Shown here: one piece after another, positions 1 to 8,132 of the stretch
Position numbering within the stretch: position 1 is the first letter of the stretch
How the letters are laid out: the number at the start of each line of letters is the position of its first letter
Source: Phycisphaerales bacterium UBA2266
Lineage (GTDB): Bacteria > Planctomycetota > Phycisphaerae > Sedimentisphaerales > Anaerobacaceae
Assembly: GCA_002347125.1 (NCBI GenBank)
Contig: DDXG01000238.1
Coordinates: forward strand, 1 to 34,164
Reading direction: 5' to 3'
DNA length: 34,164 nt
The notes under the pieces: generated by a model
Databases searched by the model: none
The model's input: only the letters and a program-made list of their open reading frames with translations
What the model was told of the DNA's origin: nothing
Program-made: the position numbers and the translations under genes

Positions 1-1
1 T

Positions 2-421
2 GAGCCGAAACCTGTCGAACCACTCCGCCGCCCGCCCTGGATTCTCTCGCAGGTGGGCATTTGCCCGATAGTGAAAAGGCCGCTCGATGCACTCCCGCAC
101 ACATCCGGCTCCAAGCTCCGGCTCCTGCGCGACATAGGCTATCCGCCGCCGCAGATGCCACGCGCTATGCGCCGTCAGCGACTCGCCAAGCACGCGAATC
201 CGGCCCTCAGCAGGCAGCGTCAGGCCCAGAAAACACCTCAAGAGCGTCGACTTCCCGCATCCGGACGGCCCGGTGAGCAGTGTCTTCGAGCCCGCCGAAA
301 CGCGCACAGCGAACTGGACCAGCAGCGTCCGGCCCCGAACGACCACACGCAGGCCATCGGCCTCCAGAGCATAATTCGGCGTTGCATCCATGATCGAGAG
401 AATCGCCGCCGGCGACCTCAT
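2..421 (-). CDS. ABC transporter ATP-binding protein, FetA/YbbL-like (partial, 3' end outside window)
   Basis: This is the N-terminal 140 residues of an ATPase that would energise an ABC transporter at the inner membrane. The Walker A motif GPSGCGKST lies at residues 51-59 and the Q-loop glutamine at about residue 99 (in YVAQEPEL). The signature motif and Walker B lie beyond the window edge. The spacing after the Q-loop, and the ending WFDRFRL, resemble the short FetA/YbbL class that pairs with a FetB-type permease; that subfamily call is tentative. I chose the ATG at 421 because GGAGAG lies about 10 bases upstream. An in-frame ATG at 391 is the alternative and has a weaker ribosome site. The gene diverges from the kinase operon at 815. 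Confidence 0.85.
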   Translation of the reverse strand, partial: MRSPAAILSIMDATPNYALEADGLRVVVRGRTLLVQFAVRVSAGSKTLLTGPSGCGKSTLLRCFLGLTLPAEGRIRVLGESLTAHSAWHLRRRIAYVAQEPELGAGCVRECIERPFHYRANAHLRENPGRAAEWFDRFRL

Positions 422-749
422 TGTCAAGGGTCTCTCCGCCGACAGCGTCGGCGGGGCTACACTGCGGCATCACGACCGCCCAACTGCTGTCAATCGAGGT
501 GGTAGCCTCGCAGAATCCTCCGTGTTCTGTGAACCCGGGGGCCGCAGCAAACGAACCACGGACGAATTCTCGCACATCAACCCGTGCAGTCTCTGCTGCT
601 GCTGTGTCTGCGACTGCATCATCGGGGATCGGTACTCCCAGAGTCCGCAGGGAGTGCCCGGAGGTTTGAGCACCGCCGGGGTCGAGTTCCAGACTACTTT
701 GAACAGGCCCGGAAGCCCTATACGGCCGTGAATCGCCATGTTTGCGGTG
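422..749. other. Divergent intergenic region, no gene recognised
   Basis: About 330 bases lie between the ABC ATPase start and the promoter of the kinase operon. Several overlapping open frames cross it on both strands, the longest-looking being 470-739 on the minus strand. None has a Shine-Dalgarno site, a recognisable motif or convincing composition, and they overlap each other. I read the region as non-coding or as a decayed gene. Confidence 0.5.
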
Positions 750-778
750 TTGACGTCGGGCTGACAAGATGGTATCAG
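750..778 (+). promoter_or_regulatory. Candidate sigma70-type promoter of the GAF kinase operon
   Basis: TTGACG (750-755) and TATCAG (773-778) are separated by 17 bases. The -35 matches consensus at 5 of 6 positions and the -10 at 4 of 6. Transcription would start near 785, about 30 bases before the chosen start codon at 815. Confidence 0.5.
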
Positions 779-814
779 TAACCAATCGTCGTGCAGAAGG
801 CGGAGGTCGGGCGT

Positions 815-2149
815 ATGCCCCCGGGGCGGAGATTACACGAATACGCAGGGTTCCTGATGGGTTCGGACAAGAACGTGAACGCTCGGCCGGAAACGCGCAT
901 CGCCGCACTGTCGGCTCAGGTCGAACAACTGAAACTGGCCGAACAGCGGCTTCTCGCCGGCCGCCAGGAGCTTAGTGTCCTTCACGAACTGGCCCACCGT
1001 GTCGGCCGACGTCTTGTCCTTGCCGAGATGGTCGAATCCTCGCTGGCCGCCATCGAATCGCTCCTGGAGCCTGATCTGGTCCTGCTTTTCCTTCGACGCG
1101 ACGACGATCTCGTGTTGCAGGACCGACGAGGCCGCGTGGCCAATGCAGATGGTTTCCACGTCCACAAGGTCGGTGAATGTCTGTGTGGCCTCGCCGTGCG
1201 AGAAGCGCGCCCCATGTACTCGGCGGACATACACAGCGATCCCCGTTGCACCTGGACGGAGTGTCGCGAAGCGGGCTTCGCCTCCTTTGCCGCCTTGCCC
1301 CTGACCGGCCGCGACGGCGTTATCGGCGTACTCGGTCTGGCGTCCAGGACACCGCGTGATTTCTCCGAGCGTGCCGCGTTTCTGGAGGCCCTGGCCGGCG
1401 AGGTTGCCATTGGGTTGCAGAACGCCGTGCTTTACAGACAGTTGCAGGAGCAGAAGCAGGAACTCGAGCGGCAATGTTGCGAGCGGCGACGACTCGAAGA
1501 GGAAATCGCCGGCATCGCCGACCGTATGCAGAGCAACCTCGGACGCGAACTCCACGATGGTCTCATGCAGCGGCTCGCTGGGGTCGTCTACCTAAACGAC
1601 GTCCTCGAATCAAGGACCGCCGACGGCGACGCTATCTCGGTCTCCGACATCCAGGAGGTGTCCGTCCTGCTTCGGGCTCTCCTGGACCAGGTCGAAAGCC
1701 TTGCCAGGGGGCTCTACCCGGTGGAACTCGAAGAACACGGGCTCCTCCGGGCTCTTGATACGCTCGCCTGCACCATGCGGCGGCTCTACGGTGTCGATGT
1801 CACGTTCGACAGCGGGTCCTGTTTTGAATTCGCCGACTCGTTCGCCATGTTGCACGTTTACCGAATCGCCCAGGAGGCCGCGAGCAACGCGATCCGTCAC
1901 GGCAAGGCCCGCCGGATCGATATTCACCTGACCTGTGATGAGTCGCATTGCACGCTGACTGTTGCCGATGACGGTTGCGGATTCGATCCCGCGGGCGTGA
2001 CCCGGGGCATGGGACTGACCAGCATTGAATACCGTGCACGCGCGCTGGGTGGAGCCATTGATATCGCCGCCCGCCCCGGCAAGGGAGCGCAACTGACCTG
2101 TCGATTTCCCCGAACGCCCACCGAACCGCGTGAGGGTGGCGATTCATGA
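815..2149 (+). CDS. GAF-domain sensor histidine kinase, NarX/DegS (HisKA_3) type
   Basis: This is a cytoplasmic sensor kinase of 444 residues that should autophosphorylate on His and pass the phosphate to the regulator encoded next. A short coiled coil at about residues 25-60 is followed by a GAF domain at about 62-197. A second coiled coil leads into the HisKA_3 dimerisation box RELHDGLMQRL, with the phospho-acceptor at His247. The HATPase_c domain has an N-box (IAQEAASNAIRHG) and a G1 box (VADDGCGFD). There is no transmembrane segment, so the signal is probably internal and bound by GAF; the ligand is unknown. I chose ATG 815 because GGAGG lies 8 bases upstream; an upstream GTG at 791 has no ribosome site. 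The stop overlaps the next start by 4 bases (ATGA). Confidence 0.92.
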   Translation: MPPGRRLHEYAGFLMGSDKNVNARPETRIAALSAQVEQLKLAEQRLLAGRQELSVLHELAHRVGRRLVLAEMVESSLAAIESLLEPDLVLLFLRRDDDLVLQDRRGRVANADGFHVHKVGECLCGLAVREARPMYSADIHSDPRCTWTECREAGFASFAALPLTGRDGVIGVLGLASRTPRDFSERAAFLEALAGEVAIGLQNAVLYRQLQEQKQELERQCCERRRLEEEIAGIADRMQSNLGRELHDGLMQRLAGVVYLNDVLESRTADGDAISVSDIQEVSVLLRALLDQVESLARGLYPVELEEHGLLRALDTLACTMRRLYGVDVTFDSGSCFEFADSFAMLHVYRIAQEAASNAIRHGKARRIDIHLTCDESHCTLTVADDGCGFDPAGVTRGMGLTSIEYRARALGGAIDIAARPGKGAQLTCRFPRTPTEPREGGDS

Positions 2150-2811
2150 CCGAGACCCGAAGTAGAATCATCCTTGTTGACGACCATCCCATTGTCCGCG
2201 AAGGTCTGCGTCGCCTGCTTGAACACAAAGCCGGCGGTGAAATGGAAGTCTGTGCCGAGGCCGCCGGCTCGCAGGATGCCTTGGCTCTGATCGAGCAGAC
2301 CGCCCCAGACATGGCGATCGTCGATGTCTTTCTCCAAGGGGCCGACGGAATCGAACTGATCAAGCGCATCCGGTGCCGATGGGAATCACTCGGCATCCTG
2401 GTGCTGAGCATGCACGACGAGCAGCTTTACGCCGAACGCGCCCTCCAGGCCGGCGCCAACGGTTACATCATGAAGAAGGCCCCTTCAGACGAACTGCTCA
2501 AGGCCATACGCACTGTCCTGGCCGGGGGCAGCTACGTCAGCGAGGCCGTTCTCTCGCGAATCGTCAGAAAGCTCCGCGAGGGCCGCGGACCTGTCTCCTC
2601 CGGTGTTGATGTTCTCAGCGACCGTGAACTTGAAGTTTTCCGCCTGCTCGGACACGCCGTGACCACACGCGGTGTGGCCGATGAACTGCGCGTGAGCGTC
2701 AAAACGGTTGAAACCTACCTCGCCCGCATTCGCGAGAAGCTGGGCCTGCGTACGATGAACGAGGTCATCTGTCACGCCGTCCAGTGGGTCAACAGCGATA
2801 CACGCGGATAG
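2146..2811 (+). CDS. NarL/FixJ-family response regulator
   Basis: This 221-residue transcription factor is the probable partner of the upstream kinase, to which it is translationally coupled by an ATGA overlap. The receiver domain spans about residues 7-125, with the acidic pair at Asp12-Asp13, the phospho-acceptor Asp60 (in AIVDVF) and the conserved lysine near 110. A LuxR-type helix-turn-helix follows at about 152-215 (LSDRELEVFRLL, then VSVKTVETYLARI). The targets are not visible from the sequence. The divergent ABC gene and the region downstream at 2812-3054 are natural candidates, but that is inference. Confidence 0.95.
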   Translation: MTETRSRIILVDDHPIVREGLRRLLEHKAGGEMEVCAEAAGSQDALALIEQTAPDMAIVDVFLQGADGIELIKRIRCRWESLGILVLSMHDEQLYAERALQAGANGYIMKKAPSDELLKAIRTVLAGGSYVSEAVLSRIVRKLREGRGPVSSGVDVLSDRELEVFRLLGHAVTTRGVADELRVSVKTVETYLARIREKLGLRTMNEVICHAVQWVNSDTRG

Positions 2812-3054
2812 CCCTGCCGCGTGGCGGCGATGCCCCGGTGCTCAGTGCCAACCGCCGCCCGATCCGCCTGCGCGTAGGGTATTCCCTGACAGAAGAATCA
2901 TGGTAGACCCTATTTTCCCCATACGGAATCCGTGTGAGAATAGCCTTGTATGGCGATCGGCTTGCCGAAGGCCGACGCACGCCTTGCCGAGGATATGATT
3001 CGGTATGGGGGGTGCACACGGAGGAGGGTGACTGTGTTATGAAAGGATTGCGCA
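2812..3054. other. Intergenic region before the FixJ-type regulator, with an 11-bp palindrome
   Basis: The stretch contains an 11-base odd palindrome, ACGGAATCCGT, within CCATACGGAATCCGTGTG near 2920-2935. It could be an operator for one of the flanking regulators. A strong Shine-Dalgarno sequence (GGAGGAGGG, about 3020-3028) leads to an out-of-frame ATG at 3039, described separately. No convincing -35/-10 pair was found. Confidence 0.35.
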
Positions 3055-3095
3055 TTGGTCGAGTTGGGGCGGACGGTCTTCCTGATCGAAGATGA
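3039..3095 (+). CDS. Possible 18-residue leader ORF overlapping the FixJ-type gene
   Basis: An ATG at 3039 sits 10 bases after a very strong Shine-Dalgarno sequence. It opens an 18-codon frame (MKGLRIGRVG...) that ends in TGA at 3093-3095, inside the regulator gene and one frame away from it. The regulator's own frame upstream is closed by a TGA at 3040-3042. The small ORF could couple or attenuate translation of the regulator. It could also be a chance result, or a sign of a one-base sequence error. Confidence 0.3.
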   Translation: MKGLRIGRVGADGLPDRR

Positions 3096-3672
3096 TCCTG
3101 CTGTTCGGGATTCCATTGCGACGCTCGTCGAAATGATCGGGTTGCAGGTGCGTGCTTATGATAACGCGGCGGACTTTCTCGCGGAATACGACCCTTTCGT
3201 TCCAGGGTGTCTTGTCACCGACGTTCGATTGCCGGGCATGAGCGGTCTGGATCTCCAGGCTTATCTCCAGGGACAGGGTATGGATATCCCCATGGTCATC
3301 ATCTCGGGCCACGGGGACATTTCAACGGCCGTGGCCGCCATGAAGGCCGGCGCCGTCAACTTTGTTGAGAAGCCCTTTCGCGAACAGTTCTTCATCGACG
3401 CGGTCAACGAGGCCATTGCCCTCGATGCGAAGCGCAGAAGCAAGCGCGCCGCCCGGGCCGCCCTCGAAGAGAAGCTGGCCTGTTTGACCAAGCGTGAGCG
3501 TCAGATACTGGATCGCCTGGTCGCCGGCCGGCCTACCCGGGAAATCGCCGCGGACCTCCACATCAGCCCCAAGACAGTCGATTTTCATCGACAGCATGTT
3601 CTTGACAAGATGAACGTCGGCACAATCGTCGAGCTGGTGCTTCTCTGTGAGACGCTGCGGACTCCGCAGTAA
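3055..3672 (+). CDS. FixJ-family two-component response regulator
   Basis: This is a 205-residue regulator of the FixJ class. The receiver domain has Asp13-Asp14 (in IEDD), the phospho-acceptor Asp56 (VTDVRLPGMSG), Ser84 (IISGHGD) and Lys106 (VEKPF). A LuxR/FixJ helix-turn-helix follows at about residues 143-203 (LTKRERQILDRLVAG, then ISPKTVDFHRQHV). Only the TTG at 3055 is available as a start, because a stop closes the frame at 3040. AAAGGA lies 7 bases upstream of the TTG and supports it. No kinase with a PAS domain, the usual FixL partner, is adjacent, so it is an orphan or is served by the kinase at 815. The 243-base gap from the previous gene suggests separate transcription. Confidence 0.92.
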   Translation: MVELGRTVFLIEDDPAVRDSIATLVEMIGLQVRAYDNAADFLAEYDPFVPGCLVTDVRLPGMSGLDLQAYLQGQGMDIPMVIISGHGDISTAVAAMKAGAVNFVEKPFREQFFIDAVNEAIALDAKRRSKRAARAALEEKLACLTKRERQILDRLVAGRPTREIAADLHISPKTVDFHRQHVLDKMNVGTIVELVLLCETLRTPQ

Positions 3673-3734
3673 GCCCGCATGAAGGACGAGGCGGATTCCC
3701 GGCCCGCGGGCACATGAGCCCGGCCCCGCCTGCG

Positions 3735-4769
3735 TCAGAAGTCGATCATGGCCTTGATCACGCCGTCACTGTAGTCGGCCACCATATCGAAGGCTTCTGG
3801 AGTCTGGTCCAAAGGCAGCCGGTGCGTAATCAGGGGCTTTGGATCGACCTGGCCCGACTCCAGCAGATCCAGCGCCGGTTGGAGACAGTGGTTCTGCCGG
3901 CGCACATAAGCAATCGTCAGGTCTTTCTGACGGAAGGGGCTCGGATCGAAGCTGATCCGGTCGACCTCCGGTATCCCCACGATAACGAGGGTCCCGCCGG
4001 GTTTGAGCAGCAGCAGCGACTGATCCAGCGCTTCCTGCCGTCCGCAGCACTCATAGACGATGTCAAAGCCGAGCGGCTCGGCCGCCAGGAATGCTCCTAC
4101 CACATCGGTGGTCCGGGGGTTGGCCGTGGTCACCTCTGCAAGGTGGGACGCCGCCTCCAGACGCCCGTCGATCTTATCCGTTATGTAGACGGGTCCGGGC
4201 CGGCCCGCCTTCAACGCCAACAGGGTGCACAGGCCAATCGGCCCGGCCCCCAGAATGGCGATGGTCTTGCCCTCCGGCGACGGTCCTCGCCGGATCGAAT
4301 AAACGGCTATCGACAATGGTTCCCCGATGGCGGCGTCCGGAAGGGCGGCCGCGTCCTTGAGCACGAAACAGTTCTCCTGTGGCATGACGATCCGCTCCTG
4401 CAGCGCCCCGGGCAACTGCGTTGGCACGGAGATGAACTTGATATGACGGCAGGTGTTCTGCCGACCGGCTTGGCACTGGTCGCAATGATTGCACGACACC
4501 GCCGGCTCGACCGCCACGGGGTCGCCCTTCTTGACGCGGGTCACGGCCGGGCCCACGGCCTCGACGACCCCCACGGCCTCGTGCCCGACAATCCACGGAA
4601 ACGTCGCCACCTGCGTCCCGATGCGGCCCGTCGTGAAGTAATGCACGTCCGACCCGCATATACCCACATGGCGGATCCCCACGAGGACGTCGTCCGGCCT
4701 CTCAATCCTTGGCTCCGGAACCTCCACCACCGCCGACTTGCGAATACCTGTCAATGCGACTGCCTTCAT
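3735..4769 (-). CDS. Zinc-dependent alcohol/polyol dehydrogenase (MDR superfamily, threonine/sorbitol dehydrogenase-like)
   Basis: This is a cytoplasmic 344-residue NAD(P)-dependent oxidoreductase of the medium-chain family. Catalytic-zinc ligands are visible in GICGSDVHY and GHEAVG. The structural-zinc lobe has four cysteines (CNHCDQCQAGRQNTC). The Rossmann fold begins with ILGAGPIGLCT. Its length matches sorbitol and threonine dehydrogenases (about 340-350 residues). The substrate cannot be named; a polyol or sugar is plausible in a glycan-degrading bacterium. GGAG lies about 11 bases before the ATG. The gene follows the YchF-like gene on the same strand with a gap of about 25 bases, so the two may be co-transcribed. 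Confidence 0.9.
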   Translation of the reverse strand: MKAVALTGIRKSAVVEVPEPRIERPDDVLVGIRHVGICGSDVHYFTTGRIGTQVATFPWIVGHEAVGVVEAVGPAVTRVKKGDPVAVEPAVSCNHCDQCQAGRQNTCRHIKFISVPTQLPGALQERIVMPQENCFVLKDAAALPDAAIGEPLSIAVYSIRRGPSPEGKTIAILGAGPIGLCTLLALKAGRPGPVYITDKIDGRLEAASHLAEVTTANPRTTDVVGAFLAAEPLGFDIVYECCGRQEALDQSLLLLKPGGTLVIVGIPEVDRISFDPSPFRQKDLTIAYVRRQNHCLQPALDLLESGQVDPKPLITHRLPLDQTPEAFDMVADYSDGVIKAMIDF

Positions 4770-4794
4770 TTGCGTTGCGTCTCCTGCCAGAGTG

Positions 4795-5865
4795 TCAAAT
4801 GTTGAAACGAAAGTTGATGATGTCTCCGTCCTGGACGACGTATTCCTTGCCCTCGAGGCGGATCTTGCCCGCGGCTTTCAGCGCCTTCTCATCACCGTAC
4901 TGCCGCAGGTCCGAATAGGCAAACGTCTCGGCCCGGATGAATCCGCGTTTGATGTCGGTGTGGACCTTGCCGGCCGCATCGTGAGCGATCGTCCCGGCGG
5001 TGATCGGCCAGGCCCGAACCTCGTCCGGGCCGATGGTCAGGAAGCTGATCAGTCCCAAGGCCCGGTAGCATGAGTTGACGAACATGGCCAGCGCCGACTC
5101 CTTGATGCCCAGGTCCGCCATGAACTCCGCGCGGCTGCCGGCGTCGAGCTGCGCCAGTTCATGCTCCAGTTTCGCGCAAAGTGCAATCACCGGTGCATCC
5201 TGCCCCAGCTTTCCACGTGCCTCGAATCCCGCCTCCAACCCCTCCTCGCCCATATTGACCACGACGACGAACGGCTTCTGTGTCAGGAACGCCAGCGACT
5301 TGATCATCGCCTTCTCGGCCTCTGTCTCGAGGGCCGTACTGACCGGCCGCTCCGACTCGATCGCCTCTCGCAACTTAAGCTGCAACGCCAATTCCACCCG
5401 GTCCCGTGACTGTGTCTGCGTCGGCTTGTTCACCTGCTTCTCCAGCCGCTCGATCCGCGTCTCGATCAACTCCAGGTCCGCCAACAGCAGTTCCGTCCGC
5501 AATTCCGACAGGTCCCCCGCGGCATCGACCCGGTTGCGATACGCCGGAACCGTCACATCCTCGAAAGCCCGCACCACCAGAACGATCAGGTCGACCGTCC
5601 GCAGCCCGCTCAACAGCCGTCTGGCCGCCGTTCGCCCGTGATCATCGGCAAAATTCAGCCCCGGCACGTCCAGACAGTCAATGGTGCCATGCACCGTCTT
5701 TCTGGGCTTGCAGTAGGCGGTCAGCCAGTCCAGACGCTCATCCGGTACGGAGACAATGGCCTCCTCGATTGCCGTCGAGCCCATCGGCGCCGCTTGCTTG
5801 CCGCTGACGGCCGCGAAAAGCGTGCTCTTACCGGACTGTGGCAGCCCCAACAATGCGACTTTCAT
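4795..5865 (-). CDS. ychF: YchF/Obg-like GTPase (DUF933/TGS C-terminus), divergent
   Basis: This is a 356-residue P-loop NTPase of the Obg-related YchF/OLA1 family. Family members bind ATP or GTP and associate with ribosomes. G1 is GLPQSGKST near residue 7, G3 is DVPGL, and the G4 position reads VVNMGEEG, the non-canonical YchF form. A helical coiled-coil insertion follows. The C-terminal TGS-like domain ends in EYVVQDGDIINFRFNI, a YchF hallmark. The switch I region is shortened and lacks the usual NYPFATI segment, and G1 has QSGKS in place of NVGKS, so this may be a paralogue. I chose ATG 5865 because AAGGGG lies 8 bases upstream and the family starts there; an in-frame ATG at 5886 is less likely. 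Confidence 0.88.
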   Translation of the reverse strand: MKVALLGLPQSGKSTLFAAVSGKQAAPMGSTAIEEAIVSVPDERLDWLTAYCKPRKTVHGTIDCLDVPGLNFADDHGRTAARRLLSGLRTVDLIVLVVRAFEDVTVPAYRNRVDAAGDLSELRTELLLADLELIETRIERLEKQVNKPTQTQSRDRVELALQLKLREAIESERPVSTALETEAEKAMIKSLAFLTQKPFVVVVNMGEEGLEAGFEARGKLGQDAPVIALCAKLEHELAQLDAGSRAEFMADLGIKESALAMFVNSCYRALGLISFLTIGPDEVRAWPITAGTIAHDAAGKVHTDIKRGFIRAETFAYSDLRQYGDEKALKAAGKIRLEGKEYVVQDGDIINFRFNI

Positions 5866-6034
5866 GGCGCAATCCCCTTGAATCACTCATTCCAGCAGCC
5901 TGTACGCTGTGAAGAACATGGTCTTTCGAGAAGCGCAGTCTACCCCAAAATGGCCTGTTTGCGAACGGAAAACACGCTCCAAAGCTGCGTTGACGGGTGT
6001 TCCGGGGAATTGAGTTGGCCCTGAGCTGCGCGGA

Positions 6035-6043
6035 TGATACAAT
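6035..6043 (+). promoter_or_regulatory. Candidate extended -10 promoter element for the siroheme gene
   Basis: TGATACAAT is a good extended -10 (TGnTACAAT). It sits about 115 bases before the start codon at 6159. A TTGAGT at 6010-6015 is too far away (22 bases) to be a normal -35. It is the only promoter-like element I saw in the 293-base divergent gap 5866-6158. Confidence 0.35.
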
Positions 6044-6158
6044 AAGCATAGAGCCGGGTGCTTTTCGCGTATGGGGGCCCAGCCGGGGCGTGGACCGTGG
6101 TGTCCGCGCTGGGTGGTATGGCCTGACCGATAACGGATGACAGAAAGAGGGGTGGTTC

Positions 6159-6803
6159 ATGGCTAAGTACCCAATATACCTTGAGTTACAGGATCGACGT
6201 GTGGTTGTCATCGGTGGAGGCGCTGTGGCCGCTCGTAAGGCCAGGGTCCTGCTGGACTGCGGCGCCAGGCTGGTCCTCGTGGCCGACAAGATTGACGACG
6301 CCGTTGTGCGGGCGACGACGGGCCGCAACGCCGAGCTGATCCGTTCCAAATACTCCAAGAACTACCTTGCCGAGGCCGTTCTGGCCATCGCCGCGACCAA
6401 CAACCACAAGCTCAACGAGCGGATCTACCGTGACTGCCAGGAGCTTGAGGTCCTCTGCAACGTCGTGGATGTGCCTGATCTGTGCGATTTTTACGTTCCC
6501 GCGACCGTTCGCCGCGGGCCGTTGCAGATCGCCATCGGCACGGAGGGCTATTGCCCGGCCTATTCAGGCCATCTTCGCAAGAAGCTCGAGCACATGTTCA
6601 CAGAGGACCACGGCCGGTTCCTTCTGGAACTCGAGTGCATCCGCAAGCGCATCATCAACGAAATCGACGACGCCACCGTGCGAAAGGTCATTCTTGGCGA
6701 ACTCGTGGACGACGAATCCTTCGAGTTCTTCAAGAGAAACGGCTCGGACGCATGGCATGCCCGAGCCGAGGAGATCATTTCAAGGCACAAAGCCCAGGTC
6801 TAG
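6159..6803 (+). CDS. Precorrin-2 dehydrogenase / sirohydrochlorin ferrochelatase (siroheme synthase N-terminal type)
   Basis: This 214-residue cytoplasmic enzyme resembles yeast Met8p and the N-terminal half of CysG. In the family it oxidises precorrin-2 to sirohydrochlorin with NAD+ and inserts iron to give siroheme. The N-terminus (PIYLELQDRRVVVIGGG, then AVAARKARVLL) is the NAD-binding Rossmann motif. The segment NVVDVPDLCDFYVPATV holds the aspartate region needed for both activities. The methyltransferase half of CysG is absent, which is normal for the stand-alone form. AGAGGGGTGG precedes the ATG. Its stop codon shares a CTAG with the stop of the convergent rplU gene. No other siroheme or tetrapyrrole gene is next to it. 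Confidence 0.92.
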   Translation: MAKYPIYLELQDRRVVVIGGGAVAARKARVLLDCGARLVLVADKIDDAVVRATTGRNAELIRSKYSKNYLAEAVLAIAATNNHKLNERIYRDCQELEVLCNVVDVPDLCDFYVPATVRRGPLQIAIGTEGYCPAYSGHLRKKLEHMFTEDHGRFLLELECIRKRIINEIDDATVRKVILGELVDDESFEFFKRNGSDAWHARAEEIISRHKAQV

Positions 6804-7129
6804 GCTTGGATCTTGTCAATGGTTACCTGCAGATGCTTCTGCCGATGGCCTATTCTGCGTTTGCTGTTCTTGCGGCGACGAAGATATGTCGGGTACAGCT
6901 TCGGCCCCTTGACCACAGCCTCATCGGCCGTCTTGGCAAAACTCGCCAGAACCTTGGCCCCCTCCAAGTACGGCGTGCCGATCTTGTGCCCGCTGTCGTC
7001 CTGGACGAACAGCACCTTGTCCATTTCAATCGTTGTCGCATCCGGCGCGATGTCTGTCAGTTCGATCTTCAGCGAATCGCCTTCGGATACCTTGTATTGC
7101 TTACCGCCTTGTTCTACCACTGCGTACAT
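6800..7129 (-). CDS. rplU: 50S ribosomal protein L21
   Basis: This is the 109-residue large-subunit protein L21, which binds 23S rRNA. The N-terminus MYAVVEQGGKQYKVSEGD is diagnostic. The C-terminal RRRKNSKRRIGHRQ is the rRNA-binding basic stretch. TTGGAG precedes the ATG, and a strong promoter lies upstream at 7175-7202. In most bacteria rplU is followed by rpmA (L27), but here the gene runs straight into the 3' end of the convergent siroheme gene, so rpmA must be elsewhere. The two convergent genes overlap by 4 bases. Confidence 0.97.
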   Translation of the reverse strand: MYAVVEQGGKQYKVSEGDSLKIELTDIAPDATTIEMDKVLFVQDDSGHKIGTPYLEGAKVLASFAKTADEAVVKGPKLYPTYLRRRKNSKRRIGHRQKHLQVTIDKIQA

Positions 7130-7174
7130 GTCTAAGACTCCAAGTCCATATCTGCCAACTCAGGAAAGCTCTGC

Positions 7175-7202
7175 ATTATAGGTTTTTCACGATTTTTGTA
7201 AA
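7175..7202 (-). promoter_or_regulatory. Strong sigma70-type promoter of rplU
   Basis: On the minus strand TTTACA (7197-7202) and a perfect TATAAT (7175-7180) are spaced by 16 bases. The initiation site would be near 7168, leaving a leader of about 38 bases to the rplU start at 7129. This is the best promoter match in the window and fits a highly expressed ribosomal gene. Confidence 0.75.
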
Positions 7203-7285
7203 GCCAAATGCGCCGTTTTTTTGTATCTTGGCCGACAAAATCGCGGTTCTAAGCCCATCAGCAGCGTTTTTTTGGAGCGACGGAT

Positions 7286-8128
7286 ATGGATTTGGCCATG
7301 GTCGGCGACAGAATCATCCCCCTCGACAGCCTGGATCCGGTCTACCTGGACCGCGGGGTCTTCTTCGGTGACGGCGTCTATGAGGTCCTACGGAGCTACG
7401 GCGGGCGGCTTTTCGCCCTTGAGGAGCATCTCAAGCGGTTTGAGCGTTCCCTTGCCGCCGTTTCCATCACTGGAATTGACATATCCACCATCCGCGGCCG
7501 GGTCATCCGTGCGTTTGAACAGGCCCAACTGGCGGATGCCAAGATCTACTTCCACATCACGCGAGGCAGCGACCGCCGAAACCACGTCTGGAAGCCCGAT
7601 CTCAAGCCCAATTTCCTGCTTACCATCAGTCCCGCGCCGGATTCGACCGCTGAGAAAGCCGCCGGCATCGCCGTCTGCACCCATCCCGACTGGCGTTGGA
7701 AGCGGTGCGACATCAAGAGCCTCAACCTCCTAGCCAACGTCCTGGCCCGTCAGGATGCCGAGGATCGTGGTTGCAGCGAGGCCATCCTCATCGATGACGT
7801 CGGAATGATCACGGAAGGTTCCTCATCTGCGTTCTTTGCGGTCTTCGGGCGGTCCATCCGCACCGCCCCGCTGACCAGCAACATCCTGCCGTCCATCACA
7901 CGGCAGTTCGTCCTCAAGGCGGCCGCCAACCTGGGCCTGGGCCTCATCGAGCAATCCCTCACTCCCCAGGACGCCGAAACCGCCGACGAACTGTTCATCG
8001 CCGTTACGACCAAGGACATCATCCCCGTGGTCAAGTTCGATGGTAAGCCGATTGCCGACGGCAGACCCGGCCCCATCACGAAGGCCCTGATCGGCGAATT
8101 CCGCAAGTTCACGAATGCCGAGGACTGA
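7286..8128 (+). CDS. dat: D-amino-acid transaminase (class IV aminotransferase)
   Basis: This is a 280-residue PLP enzyme of fold type IV. It probably interconverts D-alanine and alpha-ketoglutarate with pyruvate and D-glutamate. The N-terminal RGVFFGDGVYEV is typical of the class. The PLP lysine is Lys144 in DIKSLNLLANVLARQ, and Glu177 lies in ITEGSSSAF. Arg98 and His100 (TRGSDRRNHVW) match the carboxylate-trap residues of Bacillus D-amino-acid transaminase, which favours that activity over branched-chain or 4-amino-4-deoxychorismate enzymes. GGAG lies 8 bases before the ATG. It is the first gene of a four-gene operon. D-alanine and D-glutamate supply for peptidoglycan is the usual role. Confidence 0.85.
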   Translation: MDLAMVGDRIIPLDSLDPVYLDRGVFFGDGVYEVLRSYGGRLFALEEHLKRFERSLAAVSITGIDISTIRGRVIRAFEQAQLADAKIYFHITRGSDRRNHVWKPDLKPNFLLTISPAPDSTAEKAAGIAVCTHPDWRWKRCDIKSLNLLANVLARQDAEDRGCSEAILIDDVGMITEGSSSAFFAVFGRSIRTAPLTSNILPSITRQFVLKAAANLGLGLIEQSLTPQDAETADELFIAVTTKDIIPVVKFDGKPIADGRPGPITKALIGEFRKFTNAED

Positions 8129-8132
8129 CGCC

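Noticed and set aside
207..908. Long minus-strand open frame of 233 codons
   Set aside because: It overlaps the start of the kinase gene and the ABC ATPase gene in other frames, has no ribosome site and shows low-complexity Arg/Ser/Pro composition typical of a G+C-rich shadow frame.
3714..4805. Plus-strand open frame of 363 codons
   Set aside because: It is the antisense of the alcohol dehydrogenase gene, whose zinc and NAD motifs are clear.
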